Shown in pieces: positions 22,862 through 30,268 of a stretch of 64,000 bases of DNA (within the stretch, counting starts at the first letter, position 1; each line of letters begins with the position of its first letter). Under the pieces are notes generated by a model, which saw only the letters and a list, made by a program, of their open reading frames with translations, searched no databases and was not told where the DNA came from. Location: NCBI GenBank assembly GCA_021816935.1, contig JAKAWR010000003.1:145588-209587 (forward strand), read 5' to 3'. Made by a program: the position numbers and the translations under genes. This DNA comes from Actinomycetes bacterium. Its GTDB lineage: Bacteria; Actinomycetota; Acidimicrobiia; Acidimicrobiales; JAMCPL01.

Positions 22862-22957
22862 ATGGCAGTGACCGGCTCGTCGGCAGTGACCGGCTCGTCG
22901 GCAGTAACGGGTAGCGTCGGCATGAATCAACTCGCAAACGATAGTGGGGTGCTGTGA
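22862..22957 (+). CDS. small ORF overlapping the lysC start (31 residues)
   Basis: ATG at 22862 opens a 31-codon frame ending in TGA at 22957, overlapping the lysC GTG (22954) by 4 bp (GTGA), the geometry of translational coupling. The peptide begins with three AVTGS repeats from an 18-bp tandem repeat and continues [14 protein letters not shown] is weak (GGTAAG). It could be a coupling leader peptide or a chance frame; it is not clearly rich in Lys, Met or Ile codons. Confidence 0.35.
   Translation: MAVTGSSAVTGSSAVTGSVGMNQLANDSGVL
22864..22910. repeat. 18-bp tandem repeat upstream of lysC
   Basis: GGCAGTGACCGGCTCGTC occurs twice exactly (22864-22881, 22882-22899), followed by a degenerate third unit. 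It is in frame within the small upstream ORF. Confidence 0.9.
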
Positions 22958-24267
22958 ACGCCTCCCCGCAATTGGCTTCTGCTCCCGGAGCCCGGCCCGG
23001 CGAGGGCGCAGGCGCTGCCGCAACACTCCGCTCATCGAGAGACCTCGTGGTCCAGAAGTATGGCGGCACTTCGGTAGGCGATGCGGCCCGGATCAGGGCC
23101 GTGGCCGACCACATCGTGCGCACGGCCAAGAGCGGCAAGGACGTTGTAGTCGTAGTGAGCGCCATGGGCAAGACGACCGACGACCTTCTCCGCCTGGCAG
23201 GCGACGTCAGCAGTGTGCACCCTCCCCGGGAGATGGACATGCTGCTCACAGCCGGAGAAAGGGTTTCGATGGCCCTAATGTGCATGGCGCTTGCAGATCT
23301 GGGCATTGACGCGGTCTCGTTTACCGGGAGCCAGGCCGGCATCATCACCGACACCATCCACGGAAAGGCGCGTATCCTCGAGGTCAGGGGCGACCGGATC
23401 CGGGAAGCGCTCGCAGCGGGCCGGGTGGCGGTTGTTGCCGGCTTCCAGGGGGTGTCCACGGACAGGGACGTGACGACTCTCGGCAGGGGCGGATCGGACA
23501 CGACAGCGGTGGCACTTGCGGCCGGGCTAGCTGCGTCGTCTTGCGAGATATATACCGACGTGACCGGAGTTTTCAGCGCGGACCCACGCATCGTTCCCGG
23601 AGCAGCCAAGCTGGCACGCCTCTCCTTCGACGAGATGCTCGAGATCGCCGCAACGGGGGGACGGGTCCTGGCGCTGCGGTCGGTTGAGTTCGCGCGCAAC
23701 CATCATGTGCCCCTCCAGGTGCGGTCCAGCTTTACCTGGGAGGCTGGAACGACGATCGACGAGGAGGAACCGTCAATGGAGCAGCCGCTCGTAACTGCAG
23801 TAACCCACGACACGTCGGAAGCGAAAATCACCCTTCCCACGGTACCGGACAAGCCCGGGATCGCCGCCAAGCTGTTCCACGGTCTTGCCGGAAAGTCGAT
23901 CAACGTGGACATGATCGTCCAGAACAGCTCGCTTCACGGGACCACCGACATCTCGTTCACGCTTCCGAAGGCCGACCTCCAGGCCGGGATGCAGGTAGTC
24001 GAAGAGTTGGCATCCGAGATCGGTGCCGAACCGCCGCAGGCCGACGATGGCATTGCCAAGGTGTCGCTCATCGGTGCCGGCATGCGCACCCATCCGGGCA
24101 TATCGGCAACGATGTTCGAGGTACTCGCCGCGAACGGTATCAACATCGAGATGATCTCGACGTCTCCGATACGGATCTCCTGTGTGGTACGGGTCGGAGC
24201 GGTTGAGCAGGCCGTGCTGGCACTCCACGCTGCATTCGATCTCGAAGAAGATGGAACCGGGAATTGA
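22954..24267 (+). CDS. lysC: aspartate kinase
   Basis: 437 residues; phosphorylates aspartate as the first step to lysine (diaminopimelate), threonine and methionine. Kinase domain: [53 protein letters not shown] with the catalytic Lys/Asp region, and [15 protein letters not shown]. Two C-terminal ACT domains ([38 protein letters not shown]) indicate feedback control. It has an extra about 30 residues at the N terminus (Ala/Gly-rich). GTG 22954 overlaps the small upstream ORF; asd follows after 66 bp. Confidence 0.96.
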   Translation: MNASPQLASAPGARPGEGAGAAATLRSSRDLVVQKYGGTSVGDAARIRAVADHIVRTAKSGKDVVVVVSAMGKTTDDLLRLAGDVSSVHPPREMDMLLTAGERVSMALMCMALADLGIDAVSFTGSQAGIITDTIHGKARILEVRGDRIREALAAGRVAVVAGFQGVSTDRDVTTLGRGGSDTTAVALAAGLAASSCEIYTDVTGVFSADPRIVPGAAKLARLSFDEMLEIAATGGRVLALRSVEFARNHHVPLQVRSSFTWEAGTTIDEEEPSMEQPLVTAVTHDTSEAKITLPTVPDKPGIAAKLFHGLAGKSINVDMIVQNSSLHGTTDISFTLPKADLQAGMQVVEELASEIGAEPPQADDGIAKVSLIGAGMRTHPGISATMFEVLAANGINIEMISTSPIRISCVVRVGAVEQAVLALHAAFDLEEDGTGN

Positions 24268-24333
24268 AGATGAAATCGGCCCGGTGGTGAGAGTGGCCTG
24301 GAGTGAAGAGGACTTCGGAGTGAAAGCATTACA

Positions 24334-25359
24334 ATGGTAGCCGTCGGAGTGGTGGGAGCGACGGGGCAGGTCGGCGAGTTGATGAGGAAGGTCCTTACTG
24401 AAAGGCGCTTCCCCGTTTCGAGCATCCGGTTCTTCGCTTCGCCCAGATCCGCCGGCACCGAGCTCGAATGGGATGGTGGCAAGGTGGTGGTCGAGGACGC
24501 GGCAACCGCCTCCTACAACGGCTTGGCGATCGTCCTAATGTCTGGCGGCGCTCAGACGTCTCGGGAACTGGCTGGCAAGATCACGGGCGAAGGGGCGATC
24601 GTCGTGGACAACTCCTCCGCTTGGAGGATGGACCCCGAAGTGCCGCTTGTCGTGAGCGAAGTCAACCCGGAGGCCCTTACGAGCATTCCGAAGGGGATAG
24701 TCGCCAACCCTAACTGCACGACCATGGTGGCCATGCCCGTGCTCGCGCCGTTGCATGCGCGGGCTGGCCTAGAAAAGATGGTCGCGGCCACCTACCAGGC
24801 TGTCTCCGGGGCCGGCAGGGCCGGCGTCTCCGAGCTTGCCGACCAGCTCGAGACCACGGCAGGCCACACCGAGGAGCTGACCTTCAACCCCGCAAGCCTC
24901 GATTACCCTCCTGCTGCCGAGTTCGCCGCGCCGATCGCTCACAATGTGGTGCCCCTGGCCGGCAAGCTTGCAGGCGACGGAAGCCTGGAGACGGACGAGG
25001 AACAGAAGCTCCGTAACGAGAGCCGCAAGATCCTGGGTATCCCGGACCTAGCGGTCTCAGTCACCTGCGTCCGGGTCCCTGTTTTCACAGGTCATTCTCT
25101 GGCTCTGCACCTCGGATTCGCCGAGGCGCTCGGCCCGGAGGAGGCGACATCGATCATTTCGCAAGCTCCGGGAGTACGGCTGGAAGAGATCCCCACTCCC
25201 CTCCTCGCCGCCGGCGGTGACGTGACCGTGGTGGGACGCATCCGACGTGACCAGGCGCTGCGGAACGGTCTCGCCCTCTTCCTCGCTGGCGACAACCTCC
25301 GCAAGGGCGCCGCCCTGAATGCGGTTCAGATAGCGGAGCTCATCGTCGGCATTCGATAA
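24334..25359 (+). CDS. asd: aspartate-semialdehyde dehydrogenase
   Basis: 341 residues; NADPH-dependent reduction of aspartyl phosphate to the semialdehyde, the step after lysC. Rossmann motif GVVGATGQVGELM at the N terminus; catalytic Cys128 in VANPNCTTM; substrate-binding NSSAWRMD and the C-terminal VPVFTGHSLALHL with its active-site His. An operon with lysC is supported by strand and spacing. Confidence 0.97.
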   Translation: MVAVGVVGATGQVGELMRKVLTERRFPVSSIRFFASPRSAGTELEWDGGKVVVEDAATASYNGLAIVLMSGGAQTSRELAGKITGEGAIVVDNSSAWRMDPEVPLVVSEVNPEALTSIPKGIVANPNCTTMVAMPVLAPLHARAGLEKMVAATYQAVSGAGRAGVSELADQLETTAGHTEELTFNPASLDYPPAAEFAAPIAHNVVPLAGKLAGDGSLETDEEQKLRNESRKILGIPDLAVSVTCVRVPVFTGHSLALHLGFAEALGPEEATSIISQAPGVRLEEIPTPLLAAGGDVTVVGRIRRDQALRNGLALFLAGDNLRKGAALNAVQIAELIVGIR

Positions 25360-25399
25360 CCCCCTTCCCGGAGGCGCCCCCCACTAACTCGCCTCGCGG

Positions 25400-25612
25400 C
25401 CAGTACACCGTCTCATGAATAGCGTGATGATAATCGGCAAGTCAGGGACGCTACCTGGCAAGGATGCGCAACAGTCCGGTGGACTGTTGCGGGACAGGCA
25501 TGGCGAAGCACATTGTATGCGCGTACCAGGGAGTACGTCGAGGACGAGGACACAGCCAGCGGCGTCATCTGGCTGGCGAGATCGCATGGTTACTCATGAG
25601 ACGGTACGCTAG
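25400..25612. repeat. 213-bp inverted-end element, copy 1
   Basis: Begins CCAGTACACCGTCTCATGAA and ends TCATGAGACGGTACGCTAG. A second full copy lies inverted at 49637-49849: same length, no gaps, 19 differences, all transitions. The interior has an inverted repeat CAACAGTCCGGTGGACTGTTG split by GGT. It lies between the asd stop and the phoU stop. No transposase inside; MITE-like or a structured RNA. Confidence 0.88.
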
Positions 25613-25616
25613 TTCC

Positions 25617-26288
25617 TCAGCCTGCGGCTCCTGCAATACCCTCGACGCGGCGGGCCAGGTTGACCGCGTGATCGCCGAAACGCTCGTAGAACCTTGCGAC
25701 CAGCGCCGCCTCTATCGCCACTGGAAGGGACATGGAGCCGCTCGCTATCTCGGCGGTCAGGGTGACGTGCAGCTCATCCATCTCGTCGTCCAGCGTCTCG
25801 AGCTCCTCGCCGCCTGTGGGCGAACGGTATGCGAAGGCTTCAGTCGCCGCGCCCCACATCGAGATCGCCACCTCGCCCATCCTCTCGACCAGCCCCCGGG
25901 CCCTGTGAGACAGTTCGACACCCAAGCCTCTTATCGCCCGCCGGGCAATGCTGGCGGCCAGGTCTCCGCTCCGTTCCACCTCGGGAAGCAGCCTCAGGAT
26001 CACGACCATATGTTTCACCCGTTCGATATCGCTACCCCGCCTGACAAGCTCGGCAAACGCAAGATCCTCTACCTCCCTGTAGAGCGCATCGACCTGGTCG
26101 TCCCGCTCCGCCACCGCCCGCGCTGCGTCCCTATCCCCTGCGAGAAGCGAGTGAGTGGCGCCGGAAAGGGCCTCACCCACGAGAGCGAAAAGCCGTATGC
26201 AGGCGCTGTCGATCTCCCCGACGCCTGTGAGCGATGCGGGAGGTGCGGACAGTGTAGGCGGCTCGTTCCCCGGCAACTCGGTATCCAT
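25617..26288 (-). CDS. PhoU-domain protein
   Basis: 223 residues with two three-helix PhoU bundles. Family signatures: RAVAERDDQVDALYREVEDL (acidic metal-binding D/E residues), VVILRLLPEVERSGDLAASI and its second-half counterpart AALVARFYERFGDHAVNLAR. PhoU proteins link phosphate uptake through Pst with PhoR signalling; no pst or phoR gene is in view. I start at ATG 26288 (MDTELPGNEPP), because the open frame further upstream is Pro/Arg-rich and non-homologous. Confidence 0.85.
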   Translation of the reverse strand: MDTELPGNEPPTLSAPPASLTGVGEIDSACIRLFALVGEALSGATHSLLAGDRDAARAVAERDDQVDALYREVEDLAFAELVRRGSDIERVKHMVVILRLLPEVERSGDLAASIARRAIRGLGVELSHRARGLVERMGEVAISMWGAATEAFAYRSPTGGEELETLDDEMDELHVTLTAEIASGSMSLPVAIEAALVARFYERFGDHAVNLARRVEGIAGAAG

Positions 26289-26336
26289 CGCAATCGACGC
26301 TACCACCACGCCCAACGGATCGTTCTGCCTGCGGTC

Positions 26337-26365
26337 GGGGATTGGGGGATTTGGGGGATTGCGGG
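26337..26365 (+). other. G-quadruplex-type motif upstream of phoU
   Basis: Four G-runs (GGGG, GGGGG, GGGGG, GGG) separated by 3-5 nt loops (ATT, ATTT, ATTGC) on the plus strand, which is the template strand for the minus-strand phoU gene. It sits between the phosphatase stop and the phoU start. Confidence 0.55.
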
Positions 26366-26439
26366 CTGGACGAGCAAGCGGGGCAGGCATTCGGGTCATA
26401 GGGCCGCAATGCAGGCAAAGCGGCCGGGCCGCCGCCCCG

Positions 26440-27111
26440 TCAGGAAACCAGCCGATCAGATGGTCTGGCAATCAACTGGGCCAACTCGGAAAGCAGATCG
26501 AAGATTTCGATTGCGCAATCGACATACACCTTCCGCTCCCATTCGAGACGCTCCGCCACGGTCGGGTACGGCGGCGGGGTGGCCTCGGCCGGATCCGCCA
26601 CGTCGCCCTGAAGACTCAAGTCGAGACAATCGAGCTGGAGGCTGCCAATCCGAGGTGGTGTCAGGTCCAAGCCGGTAGGTAGATTCCGCGCCAACCATCG
26701 GAGTGTCGCAGTCTTCGGCGAACCTGAGGGGTAGCGAACCCGGACATTGTTCACATGGTCTTCTTCCATGGCGACGATGAGGTCCGCGTTTCTCACATCC
26801 TCGGCGTTGAGCTCGTGTGATCTGTGGGTCTGGGGAATCTCCATACCTATCGTCGACAGCGCATGCCTTGTGCGGCTGCCGAGCGGAGCGCCCTCCATTG
26901 CGAGAGTTCCGGCCGAGACGGACAGGATATCCGGCCGTAACTGCGCCATGATGCACTCTGCCATCACCGACCTGGCGGCATTGCCTGTGCAGAGGAAAAG
27001 GACTGTCGAATTGCCCGCTGGAACCACGGTCACCGCCTCGCCAGAGGAGGGTGCGGATCCAGTACCGGACTGTCCCGGAATCAGGTTCGGATCGGGAGGG
27101 TACGCGATCAT
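26440..27111 (-). CDS. low-molecular-weight protein-tyrosine phosphatase
   Basis: 223 residues. The P-loop LFLCTGNAARSVMAE (Cys41, Arg47) fits CX5R of the LMW-PTP/arsenate-reductase family; SAGTLAMEGAPLGSRTRHAL and HRSHELNAEDVRNADLIVAM follow. The domain is somewhat longer than the usual about 160 residues: a divergent segment around GDVADPAEATPPPYP contains the DP pair expected for the general-acid Asp. It may dephosphorylate tyrosine kinases of exopolysaccharide systems or another substrate. Its start overlaps the aldo/keto reductase stop by 4 bp. Confidence 0.82.
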   Translation of the reverse strand: MIAYPPDPNLIPGQSGTGSAPSSGEAVTVVPAGNSTVLFLCTGNAARSVMAECIMAQLRPDILSVSAGTLAMEGAPLGSRTRHALSTIGMEIPQTHRSHELNAEDVRNADLIVAMEEDHVNNVRVRYPSGSPKTATLRWLARNLPTGLDLTPPRIGSLQLDCLDLSLQGDVADPAEATPPPYPTVAERLEWERKVYVDCAIEIFDLLSELAQLIARPSDRLVS

Positions 27112-28106
27112 GGCCTCGACCGAGGGCTCTGCGTGAGTGACGGATCGGTTACAACATGTCCCTTGAGGATCTCGTCGATACGTCCGGCCAGGTCGTCATC
27201 AATCTCCAGCTCGGCAGCCTTCGCGTTCTCCGCGACCTGTTCCGGCCTCGTAGCACCGATGATCGCGGCCGATACGCCCGACCGTGACAGCACCCATGCG
27301 AGCGCCATCTGAGTCATGGACATCCCTGCCTCGGTCGCCAACGTATCGAGGCGCGACACCGCATCCAGGATGCCGGGTGAGAGAAACCCCCCCATGAACG
27401 CCCCTGCGCGAGCATCGGCAGCCCTGCTTCCGGCAGGCGGCGACTCGCCGGGCTTGTACTTGCCCGAGAGGACTCCCTGGGCAAGTGGCGACCAGACGAC
27501 CTGGCCGATGCCGAGGTCCAGGCAAGTCGGGATCACCTCGGCCTCGATTACCCGCCAGAGCATCGAGTATTGCGGCTGGTTGGAGACTATGCGATGCGTG
27601 CCAAGCTCTCTCCCCAGGCGGGCTGCCTCCGCGATCTCGCCGGCCTTCCATTCCGAGACGCCCACATAAAGAACTTTTCCCTGGTGGACCAGGTGATCGA
27701 ACGCAAGGAGCACCTCGTCGAGCGGCGTCTCGTAGTCGTAGCGATGTGCCTGGTAGAGGTCGAGGTATCCGGTGCCCAGGCGTCGTAGCGATGCCTCCAC
27801 CGATTCGATGATGTGCTTCGCCGAAAGCCCCCTGTCGTTATGGCCGGGACCGGTGGGCCAGTACACCTTGGAAAAGATCTCGATCGACTCGCGCCGAATC
27901 CCTTTGAGTGCACGACCTAGCACCTCTTCGGCCCGGGTATCGGCATAGACATCTGCCGTGTCAAAGGTGGTTATCCCCGCGTCGAGGGCAGCATGGACGC
28001 AACCGGCAGCAGCATCCTCGTCCACCTGTGCGCCGTGCGTCAGCCAGTTCCCGTACGCAAGAACCGATATTATGAGCCCGCTTGTCCCCAAGTGACCGTA
28101 CCGCAC
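27108..28106 (-). CDS. aldo/keto reductase
   Basis: 332-residue NAD(P)H-dependent TIM-barrel oxidoreductase, closest in pattern to the AKR6/YghZ-Kv-beta type. Catalytic tetrad regions are visible: TTFDTADVYADTRAEEVLGR (Asp and Tyr), EIFSKVYWP (Lys), LDLYQAHRYD (His). The cofactor segment GVSAAIIGATRPEQVAENAK is near the C terminus. Substrate unknown. Coupled by a 4-bp ATGA overlap to the downstream phosphatase gene. Confidence 0.93.
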   Translation of the reverse strand: MRYGHLGTSGLIISVLAYGNWLTHGAQVDEDAAAGCVHAALDAGITTFDTADVYADTRAEEVLGRALKGIRRESIEIFSKVYWPTGPGHNDRGLSAKHIIESVEASLRRLGTGYLDLYQAHRYDYETPLDEVLLAFDHLVHQGKVLYVGVSEWKAGEIAEAARLGRELGTHRIVSNQPQYSMLWRVIEAEVIPTCLDLGIGQVVWSPLAQGVLSGKYKPGESPPAGSRAADARAGAFMGGFLSPGILDAVSRLDTLATEAGMSMTQMALAWVLSRSGVSAAIIGATRPEQVAENAKAAELEIDDDLAGRIDEILKGHVVTDPSLTQSPRSRP

Positions 28107-28153
28107 TCACCCGAGGTTACCAGCAGACGGCCCGGCTCCGGTGGCGTCAGCTT

Positions 28154-28312
28154 AGAGCCTCAGCGGATAGGGAGGTTGGATGAGACGGTCCGCTGTGCGA
28201 CCGAGAGGAAGGAACAGCGGCCCATCCACGACAAGTATCAGTCCGCTGTACGGCCGAGAGGGAGGAATGGCGAAGCGCTGCTTCGCCCGAGATCCCTACC
28301 CGCTGAGGCTCC
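28154..28312. repeat. inverted-end repeat, copy C (about 159 bp)
   Basis: Starts AGAGCCTCAGCGGATAGGGA and ends TCCCTACCCGCTGAGGCTCC. The interior contains GGTTGGATGAGACGGTCCG and ATGGCGAAGCGCTGCTTCGC shared with copy A. Relative to A it is about 53 bp longer because a GTCCGCTGT(G/A)CG(A/G)CCGAGAGG block is present twice. Confidence 0.85.
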
Positions 28313-28323
28313 TATATCCTTTT

Positions 28324-28339
28324 CCGGGCTAAAGCCCGG
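28324..28339. terminator. short hairpin downstream of the IPT/TIG lipoprotein
   Basis: CCGGGCT (28324-28330) pairs with AGCCCGG (28333-28339), about 25 bp past the stop of the minus-strand lipoprotein gene and just before repeat C. No U tract on the minus strand. Confidence 0.35.
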
Positions 28340-28362
28340 GCCTTGCGCTCGCGGTACTCTGG

Positions 28363-29610
28363 TCAGACGTTCGGATCGCACGCTGCCGACGGATCGGTCG
28401 GTGCCCCCGACGAGGAAGTGAGGATCTGAGGACCCCAAAGGTTGTAGGTCTTGCCGATCCACTGCGTCCCTCCGAAGAGCCTCGCGTTGCCCGCCAGACC
28501 GAACCCTCCCTGCACTCCACCGCAGACAGCCCACCATGGGCTCCCGCTCGTGGTCAAAGCGATTCCGGCGGCCTGAGCCATCGGACCCGCCTGTACGTCG
28601 GGACCTGCGAGATCGTACGCCAAGAAGGCGACCTGCGCCCAGAGATTGGCCTGAACCTCTGCGCCCGCCTGCGCCTGTACGCTGACGCCGCCCGCCGAAA
28701 TGCAAGCCGTACCCGACTCCGTGCACTTGACGCTGCCGGTCGAACTCCACTGCCCGTTAACCAGCCCCGCCTCGAAACTCATAGTAGCACCCTCGTTGAA
28801 CGGCTGGCCATTGGCCCCGGAGATTGTTGCACCGGCCCCTGCCGCGCCCGAAATGGTCGCGTAAACCTGCAGGGCCGGCACGATCACGACGGGGATAGGC
28901 CCAGCCATCACGGTAATCGTCCCAAGCGGCTGCGAGAGGAGGGGGAATGTCTTGCTGAACGTGACGGGGCCACTCACGCTCACGTTGAACTGGGCCTGTT
29001 CGCCGAGGGAGCCGCCCACCTGGAACTGGCTCACCGAGAACCCGGAAAGGCTCAGGCAGACATTGGCGGAGGGCGCCAGCGTGACTGACGGAGCGTTGAG
29101 GCCAACCGTGGCACCGAGATCGTTCGAACCGCTGAACGTATGCGAGAGCGAAAGGTTGTTGAACGTCATCTCGCCGGGGCTCCACACGTGGCAGCCCTGC
29201 GGGGCCTGTTGGGCCACGTAGGTGAACGTCTGGCTACAGAAGAGAAGTGTCGTGAAACATGTTGATGAGGTTCCGCCCGCTGTCGTAACCGTCACCTGGA
29301 CTTTGCCGCCGAGGCCGTTCATGATGGCCGGCTCCGGCGGAGCGGTCACCGTGAGGGAGGTATCGGACGTTACGTTGATGTTGGTGCCCTGGGCAGTCCC
29401 GAAGTTGACCGCCGAGGCCCCCGTCAAGTTGCTGCCGTTTATGGTCACTACCGTGCCACCCGTCACGGGTCCGCTGGAAGGCGAAACGGAGCTGATCGTC
29501 GGTGTTCCTGACGAGCCTCCCAGCCCAAGAAGGCTGCACGCAGACGATACCAGCGCAAGGCCGATCAATGCCACGAGAATCCGGCTAGTCCTGATACGAA
29601 ACCTGCGCAC
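28363..29610 (-). CDS. IPT/TIG-domain lipoprotein, unknown function
   Basis: 415 residues. Type II signal peptide with lipobox LALVSSAC (Cys is about residue 25), so predicted membrane-anchored and surface-exposed. Next comes one IPT/TIG immunoglobulin-like domain (PTISSVSPSSGPVTGGTVVT, INGSNLTGASAVNFG), then a long beta-rich, Gly/Ala/Ser-rich region with several Cys residues (GCHVWSPGEMTF, NVCLSLSGFSV) and no recognised family. GTG 29610 is preceded by GGAGG seven nt upstream. Adhesion or polymer binding is possible but unproven. Confidence 0.75.
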   Translation of the reverse strand: MRRFRIRTSRILVALIGLALVSSACSLLGLGGSSGTPTISSVSPSSGPVTGGTVVTINGSNLTGASAVNFGTAQGTNINVTSDTSLTVTAPPEPAIMNGLGGKVQVTVTTAGGTSSTCFTTLLFCSQTFTYVAQQAPQGCHVWSPGEMTFNNLSLSHTFSGSNDLGATVGLNAPSVTLAPSANVCLSLSGFSVSQFQVGGSLGEQAQFNVSVSGPVTFSKTFPLLSQPLGTITVMAGPIPVVIVPALQVYATISGAAGAGATISGANGQPFNEGATMSFEAGLVNGQWSSTGSVKCTESGTACISAGGVSVQAQAGAEVQANLWAQVAFLAYDLAGPDVQAGPMAQAAGIALTTSGSPWWAVCGGVQGGFGLAGNARLFGGTQWIGKTYNLWGPQILTSSSGAPTDPSAACDPNV

Positions 29611-30268
29611 CTCTTGACCTCCAAACTTTTCCTGCTGAGCCCTGTGGCTCGTGCCCAATTGAAAACCTTTTCTATCGAAGGACCCACCGTCGACGCCCGC
29701 TCTGTCTGCGACCGGATCGCATGGCCCGAAACGGCCCTGACCACTAGTCTCAGACTGCTCCTTCGGACGCCAATCGCCTGCCAGCGCGCGAACCAGGATT
29801 CAGCTACTGACCAAACTAAACACTGAGGTCCCTAGCAGTAAAGATATCCCACCGGCAAGCGAAATGCAACTTATTTCCGCACAACGTTCAGCGCTCAGAA
29901 CCATCGTACGGCATCAGTCCGGCCACTCACACGGTTGGGGTGCGCAAGCTGCCACGTTTTGTGAACACGGTCCAGCCCGGGCTCGCTCGCGCCGGCCAGA
30001 TGGCGTTCCTGGCTCGCCGAATAGCATCGCACGACTTGGTAGACGCTACGCTAGTATTCTCAGTGATGAGTAGAAAAATCTGCGTCGGGCCATCGACCGG
30101 GAGCGGTCGGAACCACTTGAATTACGAGGCTGTCCGCGAAGGCGGGCGTGGCACGTTGCACACACGTTCCGGCGAGCCCTACTCGACGGGGCGCAACGAG
30201 GCTTGCGCCGGCAGGCGACGCGGGGACCGGCCGGCGACGCTTGCCGCCGGCATGACTGGAATGCACAA
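29611..30268. other. divergent intergenic region, lipoprotein / sufB
   Basis: About 660 bp with no supported gene. It should hold divergent promoters for the lipoprotein and sufB. AT-richer patches occur near 29640-29680 and 30045-30080, but I see no confident -35/-10 pair and no recognisable iron-sulfur regulator site. Confidence 0.5.

Noticed and set aside
22862-22957. Classical amino-acid attenuator in front of lysC
   Set aside because: The small ORF has no run of Lys, Met, Thr or Ile codons, and no terminator/antiterminator pair is evident before lysC.
25415-25612. Protein-coding reading of the 213-bp element (65 codons in copy 1)
   Set aside because: The equivalent frame is broken by a TAA in copy 2, and differences are not concentrated at third codon positions, so coding is unlikely.
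13371-28250. Shared peptide GRLDETVR in frames across two repeat copies, as if a degenerate gene
   Set aside because: It results from the shared DNA of the inverted-end repeat; neighbouring residues do not form a recognisable protein.
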